Source: Lunularia cruciata (lineage: Eukaryota; Streptophyta; Marchantiopsida; Lunulariales; Lunulariaceae). Taken from it: a DNA stretch of 64,000 nt. Of the stretch, positions 25,693-38,252 are shown in pieces. Every line of letters starts with the position of its first letter. Position 1 is the first letter of the stretch. The DNA lies in contig OX419756.1 in assembly GCA_948567375.1 (NCBI GenBank), positions 63,838,552 to 63,902,551 of the forward strand, in the 5' to 3' direction. The position numbers and the translations under genes are program-made. A model generated the notes under the pieces. The model was not told the DNA's origin, searched no databases, and saw only the letters and a list, made by a program, of their open reading frames with translations.

Positions 25693-28600
25693 CTAATCGT
25701 CTTCATAATAGTCCTCAAAGTATAAGGTATGACGGTCAATATTAATGTTCCTCAGGGGGTGAGGATTCATCCGGACTTCCCCGGGTAGAAACTCCCACTT
25801 AGCGATTTGGCCATCCCATGATGATGAAACCACCGTAGGTTGCGTAGGGTGCCAGCTGACATCACGGACCGGTTGTCTGTGATATTCGAGTTTCTTGAGC
25901 ACCTTTCCAGACACCTGAAACATATTGCAAACCCACACCGTTTGTAAAATAGAAAAGGCACTCTAGTTTATTTCGATGACAATCCAATCGAGATGTATTG
26001 GAAACGTTTTCTTGAAGAAGTACTAGGATGGATGTTGTAACCATCTAACTACAAATAAGCCACTCTACATTGGATGTTTAAGACGAAGAGTTTCAAGCAC
26101 TTACCACATCAAATATGTACACAGCACCATCTTCAGAACCAGTATAGATATACTTCTGCCCCGTGCTGAATACCACACATGTTTCGAAACGAATTGTGTC
26201 AACAGCGTGATCGAAGTGCTATAATTCTAATCGACGGGTTCCCAGACCATCATTCTCTTGTGAACAGAGCACACGATATTGCTTACTTGCATCCATACTC
26301 TCTGTTCTAAGTGGGGAAAAAAAGCAACCTTCAGACACCAACCTGTGCATAGGAGAAACGTAGCATCGAATAAGTGTCTTCAGCACAGAATGACCTTTGT
26401 ATGTCATTATCGATCGATCATAAGGGTGCTTCAAGTTCTTATTTCTCCCAGGATAGTCACTCCACCGATAATCCCACTGATACTCAGGAATTCTTAGGGG
26501 CCTCTTGCTGTTGTCATGAACCACAAATCCGCGATCAGTCTTCACCTCTTAGTTCGACAAGAATATACTGCAATTCGGTCCCGAGTAGCGTTAAATATAT
26601 TGAAGAGAGTTCTAACCTTGGTATTCCGGAAGACATCTTTCTAGTATCCCACAACTTCAAAGTCTGATCCTTGCCGTTAGAGATAAAGTAACGGCCATCA
26701 CCAAAAGTATCAAGAGCAGTTATGCCCTCCAAGTGACCCTCGAGAATACCAACAGCTTTACTGTTCCTGGACAAGCATCGTCGATCCCACACCTGCGGCC
26801 ATGGCCAATCGCAAAGCCAGCCGAGACATACTAACTTTAGAAGTCTCTTAATGAACGTTGTGCAACGCCAGCGAGCAATTTGGAAAGATCAATCATATGG
26901 CTAGACCAAGAGTATCCTCATACAGGGACCAGACAGTAAGAGACTTTTGACTTTTTCAGTGGTCTCACTGAAAAATCTGCTGACTACAAATATAAGCCTC
27001 TCAATCCACATTCTACAGTTCTAAGTCCATTAGTATAAGATCTATAAAATCATCAAGTTTCTTTTGAGATCTTTCTGATAAGACTGTACGTTAGTCATGC
27101 GTTGTACCCGAATCGAGCAGACATCCTAGATGAATAATGCGAGTGAATACGTAAAACAGTAAGCCAAAGAGACAGAATGTAAACGTAACCAAGAAGCATT
27201 CAAGACACAGAGTTTCTTTATTCTACATCAAAGTATCGGGATACCAACATTCTCGACGACACGTAAGCCGGTGAATAAAATAGTAATTCGAACAAACGAG
27301 GTAAAAGAAAGCGAACGTTTGATAACACTCATGAAATACTAGATCAAACAGAACAGAACAAGAGTCCGAAGTACATGACCTGTAAGTGAAATTACATGGG
27401 GTGTGAACAAAGTGGTTATGTAACATAATCCAGGAACCATAGACAACAAAGACAAGAGCATCAACACGAGTCCGTAGTACATGAACTGTAAAGGAGATTA
27501 CATGCGGTTTGACGACGTGGTTATGTAAACTGATCGTAGACAACAAACAAAAAGAGCATGACGCAGACTTGGACCAAGGCCAACCAGTTTGTTTCTTCTG
27601 CTCTCTTCTCAAGCTTACAGTAGGTGTCCATATGTCTTCTTGAGTGAAAATCGGAAACAGAATAAGTGTACGCTATCAGTGGCCTATAAACATCATTAAG
27701 AGCGGTGAAAATGAGGTGGTTGTCCAACAATAATCCACGAACCATAATAAACAAGCTACGTAACATGCACCACGGCTAATAAGCCCGTCATCATGTCCAA
27801 TACCTTGGTTACAGTTGCTGTCTATGGGACCTCGTAACTGACAAGTATCTCATTCGAAAAACAAACCCAGAACTTGTCAAACACTACGGCGCACGCTTTG
27901 GCCGGTGAACCAAGTCTATTGGAATCCTACTGAGAAAGTTACAAGTGACTCCCTTTAAGCTTTAGTTGATGTATTTCTTTCTCTTTAAGTGTTGCAAGCG
28001 ATCCAAAATATACAACACAAGATTGAAAAAACAAGCTTGCATACCCTCGACCGTGAACTTGCGTAGGGAAGAAAGATTACATGCATAGTTACCCGACGAG
28101 AATCACGACTTCATGGATCGTAGGAGAAATCTAGATACGCAACTAGTTCTGAGCTTCCTGTCTAGATATGTTCTTGTACTTAGTAATATTTACCGTAATA
28201 TACTCAAGAAGACCTCCGGAAGTGGACTGCAAAATCACGTTGACATGATTGTCGATGGAGTAATCGAGGTAAATACCAGCACACCAATGATGCTGCTCTT
28301 CTATACCTATGTTGTGACTGGTACTCTTGCCAGCTTACTTATGCCTTTTCTCTTGTTATCTTGTCATGTTTAGAATCTGCTATAAGGAAAGAAGGAATCA
28401 ACAAAACAGTGCATTCTGAATTAAAATTAAATTACTTAACACAAACTATGGCGAACCCAGTCCCAATAAGTGGGTATACTAGCCCTAGATTCAACATGAA
28501 CGGCCCAGACTTGACCATGCATAGATTATTTGAGTTGTACGGTTTGTTTTAGCGGCCGCCAAATATCATGGACTGGTTACAGTTCCCCATTAAGGACCTT

Positions 28601-31551
28601 TCTTGTCATCTTTCATCATGGTTACAGGCCCTATGAGGAAAGAGGAACTTCCACTGCATTATCTTCGAGCTTCTCGAGGATAAAAAAATGGCCCTGTATC
28701 TAGTGGAAAGAGGTTATGCTCATGGCACTGCAGGAGTTATGAGTGAAGTGCAAGCAAGGTCGTATGGAGAAAGTGAGAAGTGAAGACTGATGTACGAACC
28801 TTGCACAAGGCGTCATCACTTCCTGAATATATCAAGTTACAGGAATCGTCGGCGAAAGTGACAGCATTAACATCATCCTGTAATGGTCATCAACAACTTT
28901 CAAAACTTGAGATTCTAAGTACTAGAGTAAGGCAAGTATCAATTGGTGGTCCTTCTTTTATCAACTCCCAAGTGAAATATTTGAGGTTGCATGCACGTAA
29001 ACTTTCAACTGTCGTCCTAGAAGAGCTTACAATGTGAGCCTTGACACAGAATGTTGTCCGGTTAGACTCCAAATCGTACACGTAGATTGAATTATCATCA
29101 GCGCCCGCCACAATCTCCCGACCATCGTGTGAGAACTGTAGGGACCAGATTCTTAAAACGTAGGCTGATCTTGGGTCCTCTGAAAAATCAAGTCCCTCGT
29201 GTATATCCTGCAAACACATTGTAAATCAACAGAATATAAAACTCGAGCATGGAATCACTATTTCTAGGCGCAGGTTAATTAATATTGATCCTATTTGTTA
29301 CACGGACAAATTTGACGGGTGTGCATGTTTACAAAATACTTGCAATTAGATGTCATAAGTCTCATATTGAGAACCAGAAAGAATGTTCAAGCTACAGATT
29401 AAAATAAGTAATACGAAGTCCTCCCAAGCATCACCATGAAGGGCATGAATCTACCTGTACAATGATCATCTCTGACTCAGCTGATTGAATCGCTTCAATT
29501 CTTTTCACGTCTCGTGGAGTGGTTCAAAAAATTAGAAGTGAGCAGGTTACCTGCATCACTGTTGACAGGGGACTAAGAGCCATCTCGCGGCGACACGGCC
29601 TGAGTGATACCAGTGAGATCATTCTGAAGCGTGCGGACAGGACCCTATACATATTAGATTAATTCAATTGCTCATGCAATTTGGGATCCTCATTTTGGAA
29701 AAGGCTTCTGGAACAGATCAGTGGATGAGGGGCCTGTAGCTCAAGAGGATTAGAGCACGTGGCTAAGAACCACGCTATTGGGGGCTTGTCGTTTTCGCAG
29801 TACTAATGTTTTCTGCGGGATTCTTTCTTTAGCATTAAGCTGCTTCAAAATTAGCCCGGTGAAAAGATAAGACTTCCCAGGCTTCGAAGGAATAAGGTCT
29901 TCTCGCAAGAAGGTCAAGGATACTTTTCCTCCCCAACGCAAGCCATTTGGTACTTCATAGGACACCCAATACTTTACTTAGCTTCATAACAAGTCGGTCT
30001 TATAGGTGCAGTTCTGAGAGACAAGTCATGAAGTGGATAAAAGAACTTGTCGTTCAAGGTTGCAATAATAGCAGCCAAAGTCTCCTGCTCACATTTACGA
30101 ATGTCTAATATTCGTCTTATCAGATTCACCAACAGGCCAATGATACCAGATGGGAAGATGCACCGAGATCCGATGAAGTACTTACCGTAATGTTAGCCAA
30201 AGATTGGACACCTCCGCTTTCGTTCCCCACATTCACAAGATGTACTATTGGACTCATGGAAGCATACACCTAAGACAAAGTTCAAACACAAGTCAGGAAG
30301 ATACATTATAATGGACTGTTTAAGCTATAATGTCTCAAAAACGGAATTTTAATTGCCCCGTTCGAGCCTCTGCAACTTTAATGAGCCCAGAAATGGAAGT
30401 ACCCGTGTCAATTTGCATAAAACGTGCAGGAACCAAATTCTTGTTCCAAGCTATGCAAAGTTTGCAACTTTCCTTACCAGAAAACGCTGGTCTGGTGACA
30501 AAGCTGTATCGGTCACCGTCCAGCTCAAGTTTCGACATATGATATCCTTTTGAACCTTCCAGCGTTTCTCTATATTGTATATCTTGATCTGTTGGTTCTG
30601 AATTTTCACATCGGTCACACAATGTCAGAATTTGAAGTTCATGGGTGACTTCCATATGCATCAGCCTTGTTAGAATCATTAACAATACTTAAGTTTGGAA
30701 CTACTAATATATCTTGACTACATTCTGGGAAAAGGTCACAAAGCCTCCAAAGTCTACAACCATCGTAACCCAGTGGTCTTCAACGGTACGTCTACTACCA
30801 CTGGCCGATCACGGATAAATAGTCTATGCACCAGACATGTTTCAAAGAATCAACTTCGTACCAGGGGAGGCACTGAACATGGTTCTTGAATAGACACGGT
30901 GCACTGGTCACCACCTAGAACTGATACATTTGACATGTCTGAACATTCTGAATACAGTAATACATTCTGAAGCCATACCTGGAATCCGGCAACGAACATT
31001 GAGCCATCAGCCGAGAACTGTCCGGTATACGCACGACTATTCGACTCTTCCATCACAAGGGGCCCATCCGTCGGGATATATTTCGAGCCTAAGTGACACC
31101 GTTCAGCACGCGAAAATCTGGACTTCCCTGTAACGTTCATTTCCCTTCCGGTTACCATTAAAAACGAGTTCACAGATTGACCAGGTTTTACTTTCCCAAA
31201 TCTAGCTGAATCCCTGCTAGCCGCTGTTCGACATCTCAGACTATGCCCCAGTGGATGCTCCTTTAATGGACTGTGATTTGCTTCCTCCTCGTCGGATGAG
31301 TCGACTTCCGACACACGTGGTCCACTATCCCCCCTGTCTTTTTCATCATCCTCGTCAGTCAAGAAGCACTCTGAATCTTCATCCTCTTCATCAAAGTAAT
31401 TCCCATGCCTGTCCATTCTGCCCCTCCGTCTTACTCCACTTCCTTCTGAATTCCCCCGTTCAATAAGCTGTCCGATACCTAACCTGTTCGCTAGCCAGAT
31501 CGCCGAACCTGAAAATATGCCTCCTCTGCTTTGCTCACCTCCGCTAGCCAT
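25693..31551 (-). CDS. LEC14B: LEC14B / DCAF11 (WDR23)-like WD40 protein, nine exons
   Basis: Predicted substrate receptor for CUL4-DDB1 ubiquitin ligases; human DCAF11/WDR23 and plant LEC14B are the family references. Exons: 31551-30979, 30597-30478, 30269-30186, 29207-29031, 28877-28800, 26792-26617, 26507-26343, 26165-26105 and 25914-25693. They give 551 residues with GT-AG boundaries throughout. The first five introns are phase 0, the next two phase 2 and the last phase 0. The N-terminus is hydrophilic, with acidic stretches around residues 50-90. Repeat-like WD40 blades begin near residue 170. Recognisable pieces are TGQFSADGSMFVAGFQ at the end of exon 1, SPDQRFL then VYASMSPIVH, EGLDFSED, DDNSIYVYDLE, the DDB1-binding WDxR box VWDRR at about 345-349, NGKDQTLKLWD, TYKGHSVLKTLIRCY and SSSWDGQIAKWEF. 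Length is slightly above the usual 480-520 because of the N-terminus. Intron 5 is 2.0 kb. No disrupting changes were seen, so the gene looks functional. Confidence 0.95.
27357..27562. repeat. Two diverged roughly 103-bp tandem copies in LEC14B intron 5
   Basis: The segment at about 27,357-27,461 is repeated at 27,462-27,562. Shared blocks are GAGTCCG, AGTACATGA, ATTACATG, GTGGTTATGTAA and TAGACAACAAA. A weaker third trace (GAGGTGGTTGTCCAACAATAA) appears near 27,712. The repeat is intronic and non-coding. Confidence 0.65.
29730..29785 (+). pseudogene. Plastid-derived trnR-ACG fragment, anticodon changed to AAG
   Basis: The sequence matches the 5' three-quarters of chloroplast tRNA-Arg(ACG): acceptor 5' strand, D arm (CTGTAGCTCA then GAGGATTAGAGC), and a perfect 5-bp anticodon stem CGTGG/CCACG. 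Relative to the plastid gene there is one extra A in the D loop, an anticodon change ACG to AAG and a degraded variable region, and the T arm and 3' acceptor are missing. It lies antisense in intron 3 of the LEC14B-like gene. I read it as a small nuclear plastid-DNA insertion, not a working tRNA-Leu(AAG). A mitochondrial intermediate is possible. Confidence 0.8.
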
Positions 31552-32904
31552 ACAAAAACCTCCTCGCCAGCTCCCAGGTTTGGGAATCCAATCCCTTGCC
31601 TCCCAATCTCAGTCGAAACTACAGTAGTCCATCCATCAACTACTGTTCTCAATCCCCGAGCAATTCATCACCTCCAATGACAAGATTCATTCTATCCCCT
31701 CCCCTACCTCTGTGTGGAGATCGATATCCTCACCCCGAGCTCATCTTTCACCTCATTCTGCTTTCTGGCTAGAGCAATTCGTTTCGAGACTTCATAAAAG
31801 AAGCTGCCAGTGATTGGAATCTCGTAGCCCCGTTCACGATCTTGACGTGGTTGGCCGCAGCAGCGAATGATGGCAGTACCCGACTACACTGACGTGTCCC
31901 AGGCTAAGTGCTTGTGTCCTATAATTGAGAGGAGCTGCTGCCTTCCCTCAGTGCAGATGCTTTGCGTCTTTCCTTCTTTCGTGACTATCGAAGTATTTTT
32001 CTTCGCTCAATTGCTCATTTTGTTTCATGGTCTCAGAATTGCAGACGTTCTACGAGAGTGTGCCCGCAAACTACTCTCACTTTCGCTTTCTTTTCGCGAA
32101 CTCGACCGTCACGTCAGAGCTGGTGGCCGGTGCCGTCACACATGTTTGCAGATCTTTTATAGTTGCAAATTTGGGGACGATGCTTGAGACAAGTGCTACA
32201 TGCGGAGGCAATGGCCTGCTGCCGCGTGTCCTTGACCAGTGGACTTTATGATCCCCTGTCAAGTGACTGTCGCGACGACGTTAAACAAGTACCACAAAAG
32301 TGGAACTTGTTTTATGAAGTTTCTACGTCCGTCTCTACGCGGTCGCCTTTTTCTCTTTTATGAAGTTCTATGAAATTCCATCCTTTCTTCAAGTCGCATA
32401 TTTCAAGTCACTCCTTACCTCAAGGTGAACCTTATCTTGGTATACAATTCTGTCATCTAGTTTCCCTTCTGGTTGGCTAGGGAGAGTCATGAAGAAAAGT
32501 AACTTTAGAATGTCGAATGTCAATCCTCATTATCTTACAAGTAAATAATTTATTAAAATTTAGATTCATGTCATGATATACGTGAATTATAAAATTTAAT
32601 CTTTTTATGATTTCGAAAATAAATAAATAAAATATTATTTTTCATTTTTATATTTAATCGAAATTTCAAGTAACTTTAACCAACGCATATACATATGATG
32701 CATATTCAAGTAGACTTGAATATGCAAATAAATTTACTTACTTTAAACTTAGATTGCTTCGTTAGTATATATTATCAAGGTCAAGTTAGAATTATTCATT
32801 AGAGTTGTTTCACTGAAATTGCCTTTTATACCCATCAACATAGATAACATTTAACTTCATAAAATTTAAGTTAATGAAGTTACAAAACAATGATAAATTT
32901 TAGA

Positions 32905-32948
<44 letters not shown>

Positions 32949-32974
32949 TGATATAAAATAGATTTTACATTAGT
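31552..32974. promoter_or_regulatory. LEC14B upstream region, no other gene seen
   Basis: The first few hundred bases upstream of the ATG at 31,551 (minus strand) are mixed composition with pyrimidine-rich tracts and should hold the 5' UTR and promoter; no individual element is assigned. Several short plus-strand frames at 31,867-32,363 overlap in different frames and look like chance. From about 32,500 the composition turns strongly AT-rich, marking the switch to transposon territory. Confidence 0.4.
32907..32942. repeat. AT dinucleotide microsatellite
   Basis: An uninterrupted AT run of about 36 bases at the edge between the gene-bearing and transposon-rich parts. Confidence 0.95.
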
Positions 32975-33430
32975 GTCGTGAGGTGAGAAAGGTTGGACAG
33001 CTAATTGGCATTTATGACATGGGCTACAAAAGAGGTGACCATAATTAGTACAATGTTTAGGGTAGATAGGAAATTCTTTTTAGGGTTAGAGCAAGTATTT
33101 AGAGAAGATTGTCACCTCTTGTGGGGGTAATCTTCCAAGTCTGAATAAGTGGTAGTGGAGGGTTCCTCAAGGCAAAGAAAGACTTAATGAGTTGTGATGT
33201 TTTTACCTATGGGAGGGGTTGACCAATTTAGCTACGGGAATCAATCACCTTCCTTCTCAGTGGGATTGTAATATTACTCTACATCTCGCGGTCAATGTGA
33301 CCAACCTGAATATAAAAACCACCAAAGTCCTAACCTAGTTTACTGTATGATATGAATGAGCAAGTGCAATTTTCTTGGAAGTTATGTGCTTTGTGTTGTG
33401 AATTAATGCTCCTCGGTTACTTGTCGCATT
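32975..33430 (+). mobile_element. Possible 5' LTR of an old retroelement
   Basis: The segment begins TGTCGTGAGG, contains a TATA-like TATAAAA near 33,312 and could end at CTTGTCGCA. It lies upstream of gag-like remnants on the same strand. No partner LTR was found in the window and no convincing primer-binding site follows, so the boundaries are tentative. Confidence 0.3.
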
Positions 33431-33559
33431 GGTCGGATAAGCAAGAGGTTGTAATAAGAACCTACCTCTCGAACATGTTGCCTAAGTACTCAACGACATA
33501 CCATAGAGTCTGAAGGGCTTGTGGGGGTGGTAGACCCTTGAGCCATCCCCTAGTGGAGG

Positions 33560-35861
33560 TACACTAGTTGGAGATGGTGCTATTATGAGTTGAGGTATTG
33601 CTACAAGAAGTGGTGCAATACCAAGGTTTAACCCCATGGTGGAGTTCTTCTAGTGCATGAGGTAGAATTACCAAGAAGTTTGGACTAACAAGCTGAGGAG
33701 CTTGTAGGAGTTTCAACGGAATGATAGAAAGAGCCTACATGAGGCATACACTTGCATGAGATGACTAATACATTTCACTTAGGGAGTTATTGAGGCCCAA
33801 GCAATTCAATTTTGGTATGGGATCCTAGATAGGGAGTTGCAATATAGAGTACATGATGTTATGCTATTACATGCTACCTCACTTACTTTGGTGGTGGTCT
33901 TTAGTTTGGTTGAGCGCATTGAGGTCAACATGGTGGAGGAGAGGGTGGTGACATATGGATTGGTAGGAGAGCTCATCCACAACTATTACTTCTTCTAGAA
34001 TGCACCACATTGTGTTGGCTTATGACGGTAGAAGGGACAGTCCAGATCTTATGAAATGAGTTGAGGGCCTAGTATAGTTAGACCTTTACCTTCATTTTTA
34101 GGTCAACAATAGCCAATGAGTAGTGGTGTTGCTTGCTAGACTTGTGGTGGACCTCACCACAAAAGAGAGTGCACTTACTGCAATGGACTTAATACCTTTG
34201 GTGCATCACAGCTAGCACAAAGAAAATTTGACCATTGCCATAGATTTGGTCACAGTAGTGACTGATGCTTTGATCTTCACTTAGAGTTACAAAGTGGTAG
34301 AGTAGCAATGCTACTTTGGCAAGTGGTAAAGGAGTTTCATGTCATGGAGGATGAGGTGGTATAGGTGGTGGTAGAGGACCTACACTTGGTAGGAGCACAT
34401 TATTTGCCCTTGCTTCTAATACAACCATGGCTACTTGGATTGAGCAGTTGGAGCAAAGATTGGCTAGCATGGCCATAACTTAGAAGAGATCAGATTTGGA
34501 TTTACCTCTTATGCTAGTGATAGAGATATCTTGGACTTTATGTGCAAAGTAACATAAGTAGATGCATTTGCCATAGTGACTAGGAGTGCAATACTTGCTC
34601 CAAAGCCTAGAGGAGCATTAGTGGAGTTGGATCCATATACAGGAGAGGATGGTAGATAGGTCAGACTTCCCTAGTCTTCTTTCATACTCCCCAAGGCACT
34701 ACAAATGATATCCATGGCTCCTAGACATCCTAGTGCAAGTTTGGTAGGTGATGATGGAGTGCATGATGGACTAGATGCTAGCCAATCACTTACTACTACA
34801 CAAATTGAGTCTAGCACAATGTTGGAGGCGGCTCAATTGATTATGTGATTCCCTTTGTTCTCAACCAATGATATGTTAACATTGGGAGATGATATAGCTC
34901 CAATGTTTTTTTTGGTTGTCACACTTTGTAAGAGTAAGGATGATGTGGTTCTAGAGTAGAGGTGGTTGATTGTGGAGCTGACTTGGTTGAATGAAGAGCA
35001 TGGGATTTTTTCAACAACTAGAGGTTTGTGGTAGGCTGTAGCAACTAGGTTGGAGGAGTTACCAACTAGACCTACCTTTGAGCAAGCTTGATTCAAACTT
35101 GGAGTTGTCTTATTGGATAATCAAAGGGGGATTTTTTTTTGGTGGGACCTTTAAGGAAGGTCTATACACCACCGAGGTCTTATTAGACTCTGGTATGCAA
35201 CACTTTATGTTGGAGAAGGCTCCAGTAGTTGGTCTTGAGCTATAGAAGACCAATATGGAGAGGTGTTCATTTCAAATCCAAATATCTTTAAGGGTGGTTC
35301 TACACAATACATCACATGTGGAGAACTCATTGTCCAGATTTAGCCCGATCATCCAATTGATAGCTCTATGGTGAGAGCTCATGCCATTGCGATAGTAGTA
35401 GAGTCATATGGTGTACTAGTTGGTGGAGCAATGTTATACCCCATGGGTTTTGATATTGACTATTGGTGGAGACAACCTCATATAGACTAGGTTAGCAATC
35501 AAGTGAGGGACGGGTATGTTGCTTACTAATACGCTTTAGTAGTGGTGGTCTTGGCTTACCACAATCAGAGATCATGGCATCAATTTCAACTTTCAATGGT
35601 TCTGTTACTTGGCCAAGTGACTTACTGGAAGGGAATGCCCATGCAGAGGATACTCCAATCCCAAAGGAGATCACTTAGATTTGGAGTACAAGTGGGATCA
35701 TGCCATCCACCTTGGATATTCCATTCTTGAGTTATGAGGAGACATTGCAATAGCATTTAGATCACTTGGTGCAATAGGCTTGGAGTAGAGCCTTTGTACC
35801 ATTATGAGACTAGTGTGAGGATCAGCCTTTGGAGTCTATTACCTTGTTACCTTTGGATACC
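33560..35861 (+). pseudogene. Decayed retroelement gag and protease remnants
   Basis: Plus-strand remnants in shifting frames. A gag-like stretch near 33,780-33,960 includes LDRELQYRVHDVMLL followed by VVFSLVERIE. Cys/His knuckle-like pieces follow at 34,170-34,268: CTYC, then DHCHRFGHSSD with the first Cys lost and an in-frame stop. A retropepsin-like LLDSGMQ lies at about 35,180-35,200, and further down is VLVGGAMLYPMGF. Stops and frameshifts are frequent, so the element is dead. It differs from chromoviruses B-F in gag and protease, since it keeps DSG. Integrase and reverse transcriptase were not recognised. A solo LTR interrupts it at 35,862. Confidence 0.6.
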
Positions 35862-36622
35862 TGTAATACTCCAAGGACAAGAGAACTCTTCAAGAGAGAT
35901 ACAAGAGAGAAAACATAGATTTCACACTCAATCCTTTGATGCCCCAAAGGAGCACCTTCTCTTTATTATATAACCAAGGAGGATCTCCTCCAATGAAGCT
36001 CTACCATAGGATTAGGTACATGGATAGATGACCTTTCAGCAAGCTATACCCTTAGATTACTTGCTTGGATATGTGACATGTTGGTCTTGGTCCCATCTGG
36101 TTGGTCAAACAAGCTTTGACCAAAGGGAATCTTTTAGAGAATCTTCTTGTAAGAATCTTAGAATCACATGGGTGAGGTACCATTGGAAAGCTCTTGGCAA
36201 GACAAACTAGAGGAGAGGGAATGCTAACCTCTTTTTTGTTGGGATCCAAAAGAATGTACACATTTTTGAGGTCTAATTCATCTGTTTAGGCCTTCGAAAT
36301 TGCCTTTGAAGTTTTCAAGCCTATTTTGGCTTCTACTCTATTAGTAAAAGTGCTCTTTTGGTGATACCTATATCTGATATACATTCTCCATCATGTGTAA
36401 AATCCTTCTAGATGTCACTACCCCAAGTTTCACCTCTAGATCGTATGCCTAGCTATTGATTCTAAAGTTTCCAAGCATGTTTTGATTTTTAGCGTATTAG
36501 TAGAAGTACTCTTTTAGTGATACCTCTAGATTATCTACTTAGTCCATCATTTATAAAATCCTTCCAAATGTTATCAAACCAAATTTCATATCTAGATCAT
36601 CTATCTAGCTATTGGTATTATA
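35862..36622 (-). mobile_element. Solo LTR of the B/C/D chromovirus family
   Basis: 761 bp starting TGTAATACTCC and ending GGTATTATA, clearly related along its length to the LTRs of element B. The internal TATA region (TTTATTATATA on the plus strand) has the same orientation, so the parent element was minus strand. There is no internal retroviral sequence on either side. The flanking pentamers ATACC (35,857-35,861) and ATATC (36,623-36,627) differ by one transition, consistent with an aged target duplication and LTR-LTR recombination. Confidence 0.8.
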
Positions 36623-37365
36623 ATATCACATTTATTGCTTGGCAATATCCAATAGAGTGAGTATGTCTATTTGAGTTGTTTGGTGGGATTAGCACTAAAC
36701 TAGCTACAATACTACAAGTAGGTATATGAGTACATAATTACTTGTATGTGGAGAGAAATGAGACTACTAAGTGAGTCTCTCTATATCATGTGGCACACTT
36801 GGCCTATTGGTATCTTGAGTTATTATTGATGTTAGCAATCAAGGGTTACCAAAAGACCTTACCAATATACATTTCCTTGTTGGGGGTATAAGATTTGGAT
36901 AGAAATGATCTTATTAATTTGGTGATTTCTAGATGGTCATGTTAGGAACATACTTGTGCTGGCCAAGGTCAAGGTCTACATGATCTCTATTTTGATGTAT
37001 TTTGGGTGATGTTACATATATAATGATATCTCCAAGTTCATAAGTCTATTTCTCTAACCTACATTTTGGATAACATCTCTTTGATGGGTGATTCTTGTAC
37101 ATGGGTGGTGGTGAGTACACATCAGGTATATTCTTGGATATGACTTGCCGTGTTCTTGGATGTAGCCAAAGTATGATCATAGACTCATTGTCTTTGTCTT
37201 TGGTGGATGAACCTCTTACCTAGAGAGCTTCTACATTGTGCTTATGATGGGATTCAATGACTAGACCACCTTACTATTGATGAAATTTTGGATGTTGTGT
37301 GCTAGTCTCAAATGGTGGTGGTAGTTGATAGTTCACTTATGAAAATGGTGAACCTTGTATGATAG
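36623..37365. other. Non-coding or unrecognised sequence between solo LTR and element C
   Basis: Resumes after the solo LTR and probably continues the old retroelement interrupted there. No domain was recognised in any frame. It ends at the left LTR of element C. Confidence 0.4.
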
Positions 37366-38116
37366 TGTAATACCAAATAGCTAGATAGATGATCTAGACA
37401 TGAAATTTGGTTTATTAACATCTAGAAGGATGTTATACATGATGGAATAAGTAGATAAGCTAGAGGTATCACCAAAAGAGTACTTCTAATAGGCTAGAAA
37501 TTGAAACACGCTTGGAAAACTTTAGAATCAATAGCTAGGCATATGATCTAGAGGTGAAACTTGGAGTGGTGACTTCTGGAAGGATGTTATAGATGATGGA
37601 GAACATAGATCAGATAGAGGTATCACCAAAGTAGCACTTCTACTAATAGGGTAGAAGCCAAAATAGGCTTGAAAACTTGAGCGGCAATTTTGGAGGCCTA
37701 AATGGATGAATTAAGCTTCAAAAATGTCTAGATTCCCCTCCCAAAAGACAAAAGGCTGGCCTTCCCTCCCTCCTAGTTTGTCTCACCAAGAGCTTTCCAA
37801 TGGTACCTCACCCACATGATTTTGAGATTCCTACAAGAAGATTCCCTAAAAGATTTCCTCTAGTCAAAGCCTATTTGACCAACTAGATGGGACCAGGACC
37901 AACATGTCACCATCCAAGCAAGTAATCTAAGGATGGAGCTTTCTGACAAGTCACCTATCCATGCAACTAATCCTATGGAGTTCCTTGAAGGAGATCCTCC
38001 TTGGATATATAATAAAGAGAAGGTGCTCCTTTGGAGCATCGGAGGATTGAGTGTGAAATTTGTGTTTTCTCTCTTGTATCTCTCTTGAAGAGTTCTCTTG
38101 TCCTTGGAGTATTACA
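37366..38116 (+). repeat. 5' LTR of element C
   Basis: 751 bp with 8-bp inverted ends TGTAATAC/GTATTACA. A TATA box (TATATAATAAA) at about 38,006-38,016 places transcription start near 38,040, leaving a short R-U5 of roughly 75 bp. Confidence 0.9.
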
Positions 38117-38117
38117 A

Positions 38118-38130
38118 TGGTGTTAGAGCA
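38118..38130 (+). other. Primer-binding site of element C (initiator Met tRNA type, decayed)
   Basis: TGGTGTTAGAGCA starts two bases after the 5' LTR. It differs at two positions from TGGTATCAGAGCA in element B, which matches the 3' end of initiator methionine tRNA. Confidence 0.8.
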
Positions 38131-38252
38131 AGTGTTTTAATCCAAGAGAATGTACAACCCCTCTTGGAAGAGCATGAGCTATTGAAACTAAGTAATTTGA
38201 GGTGGAGAACATAGTGTAGTTGCTAGACTTGGAAAAGGCTTTAGAGAGCGAA

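Noticed and set aside
29730-29785. A functional nuclear tRNA-Leu(AAG)
   Set aside because: No T arm or 3' acceptor strand follows, the D loop has an extra base, and the match is to plastid trnR-ACG.
34833-35096. Minus-strand frame of 87 codons inside the old retroelement
   Set aside because: It is antisense to gag/protease remnants on the plus strand and resembles nothing known.
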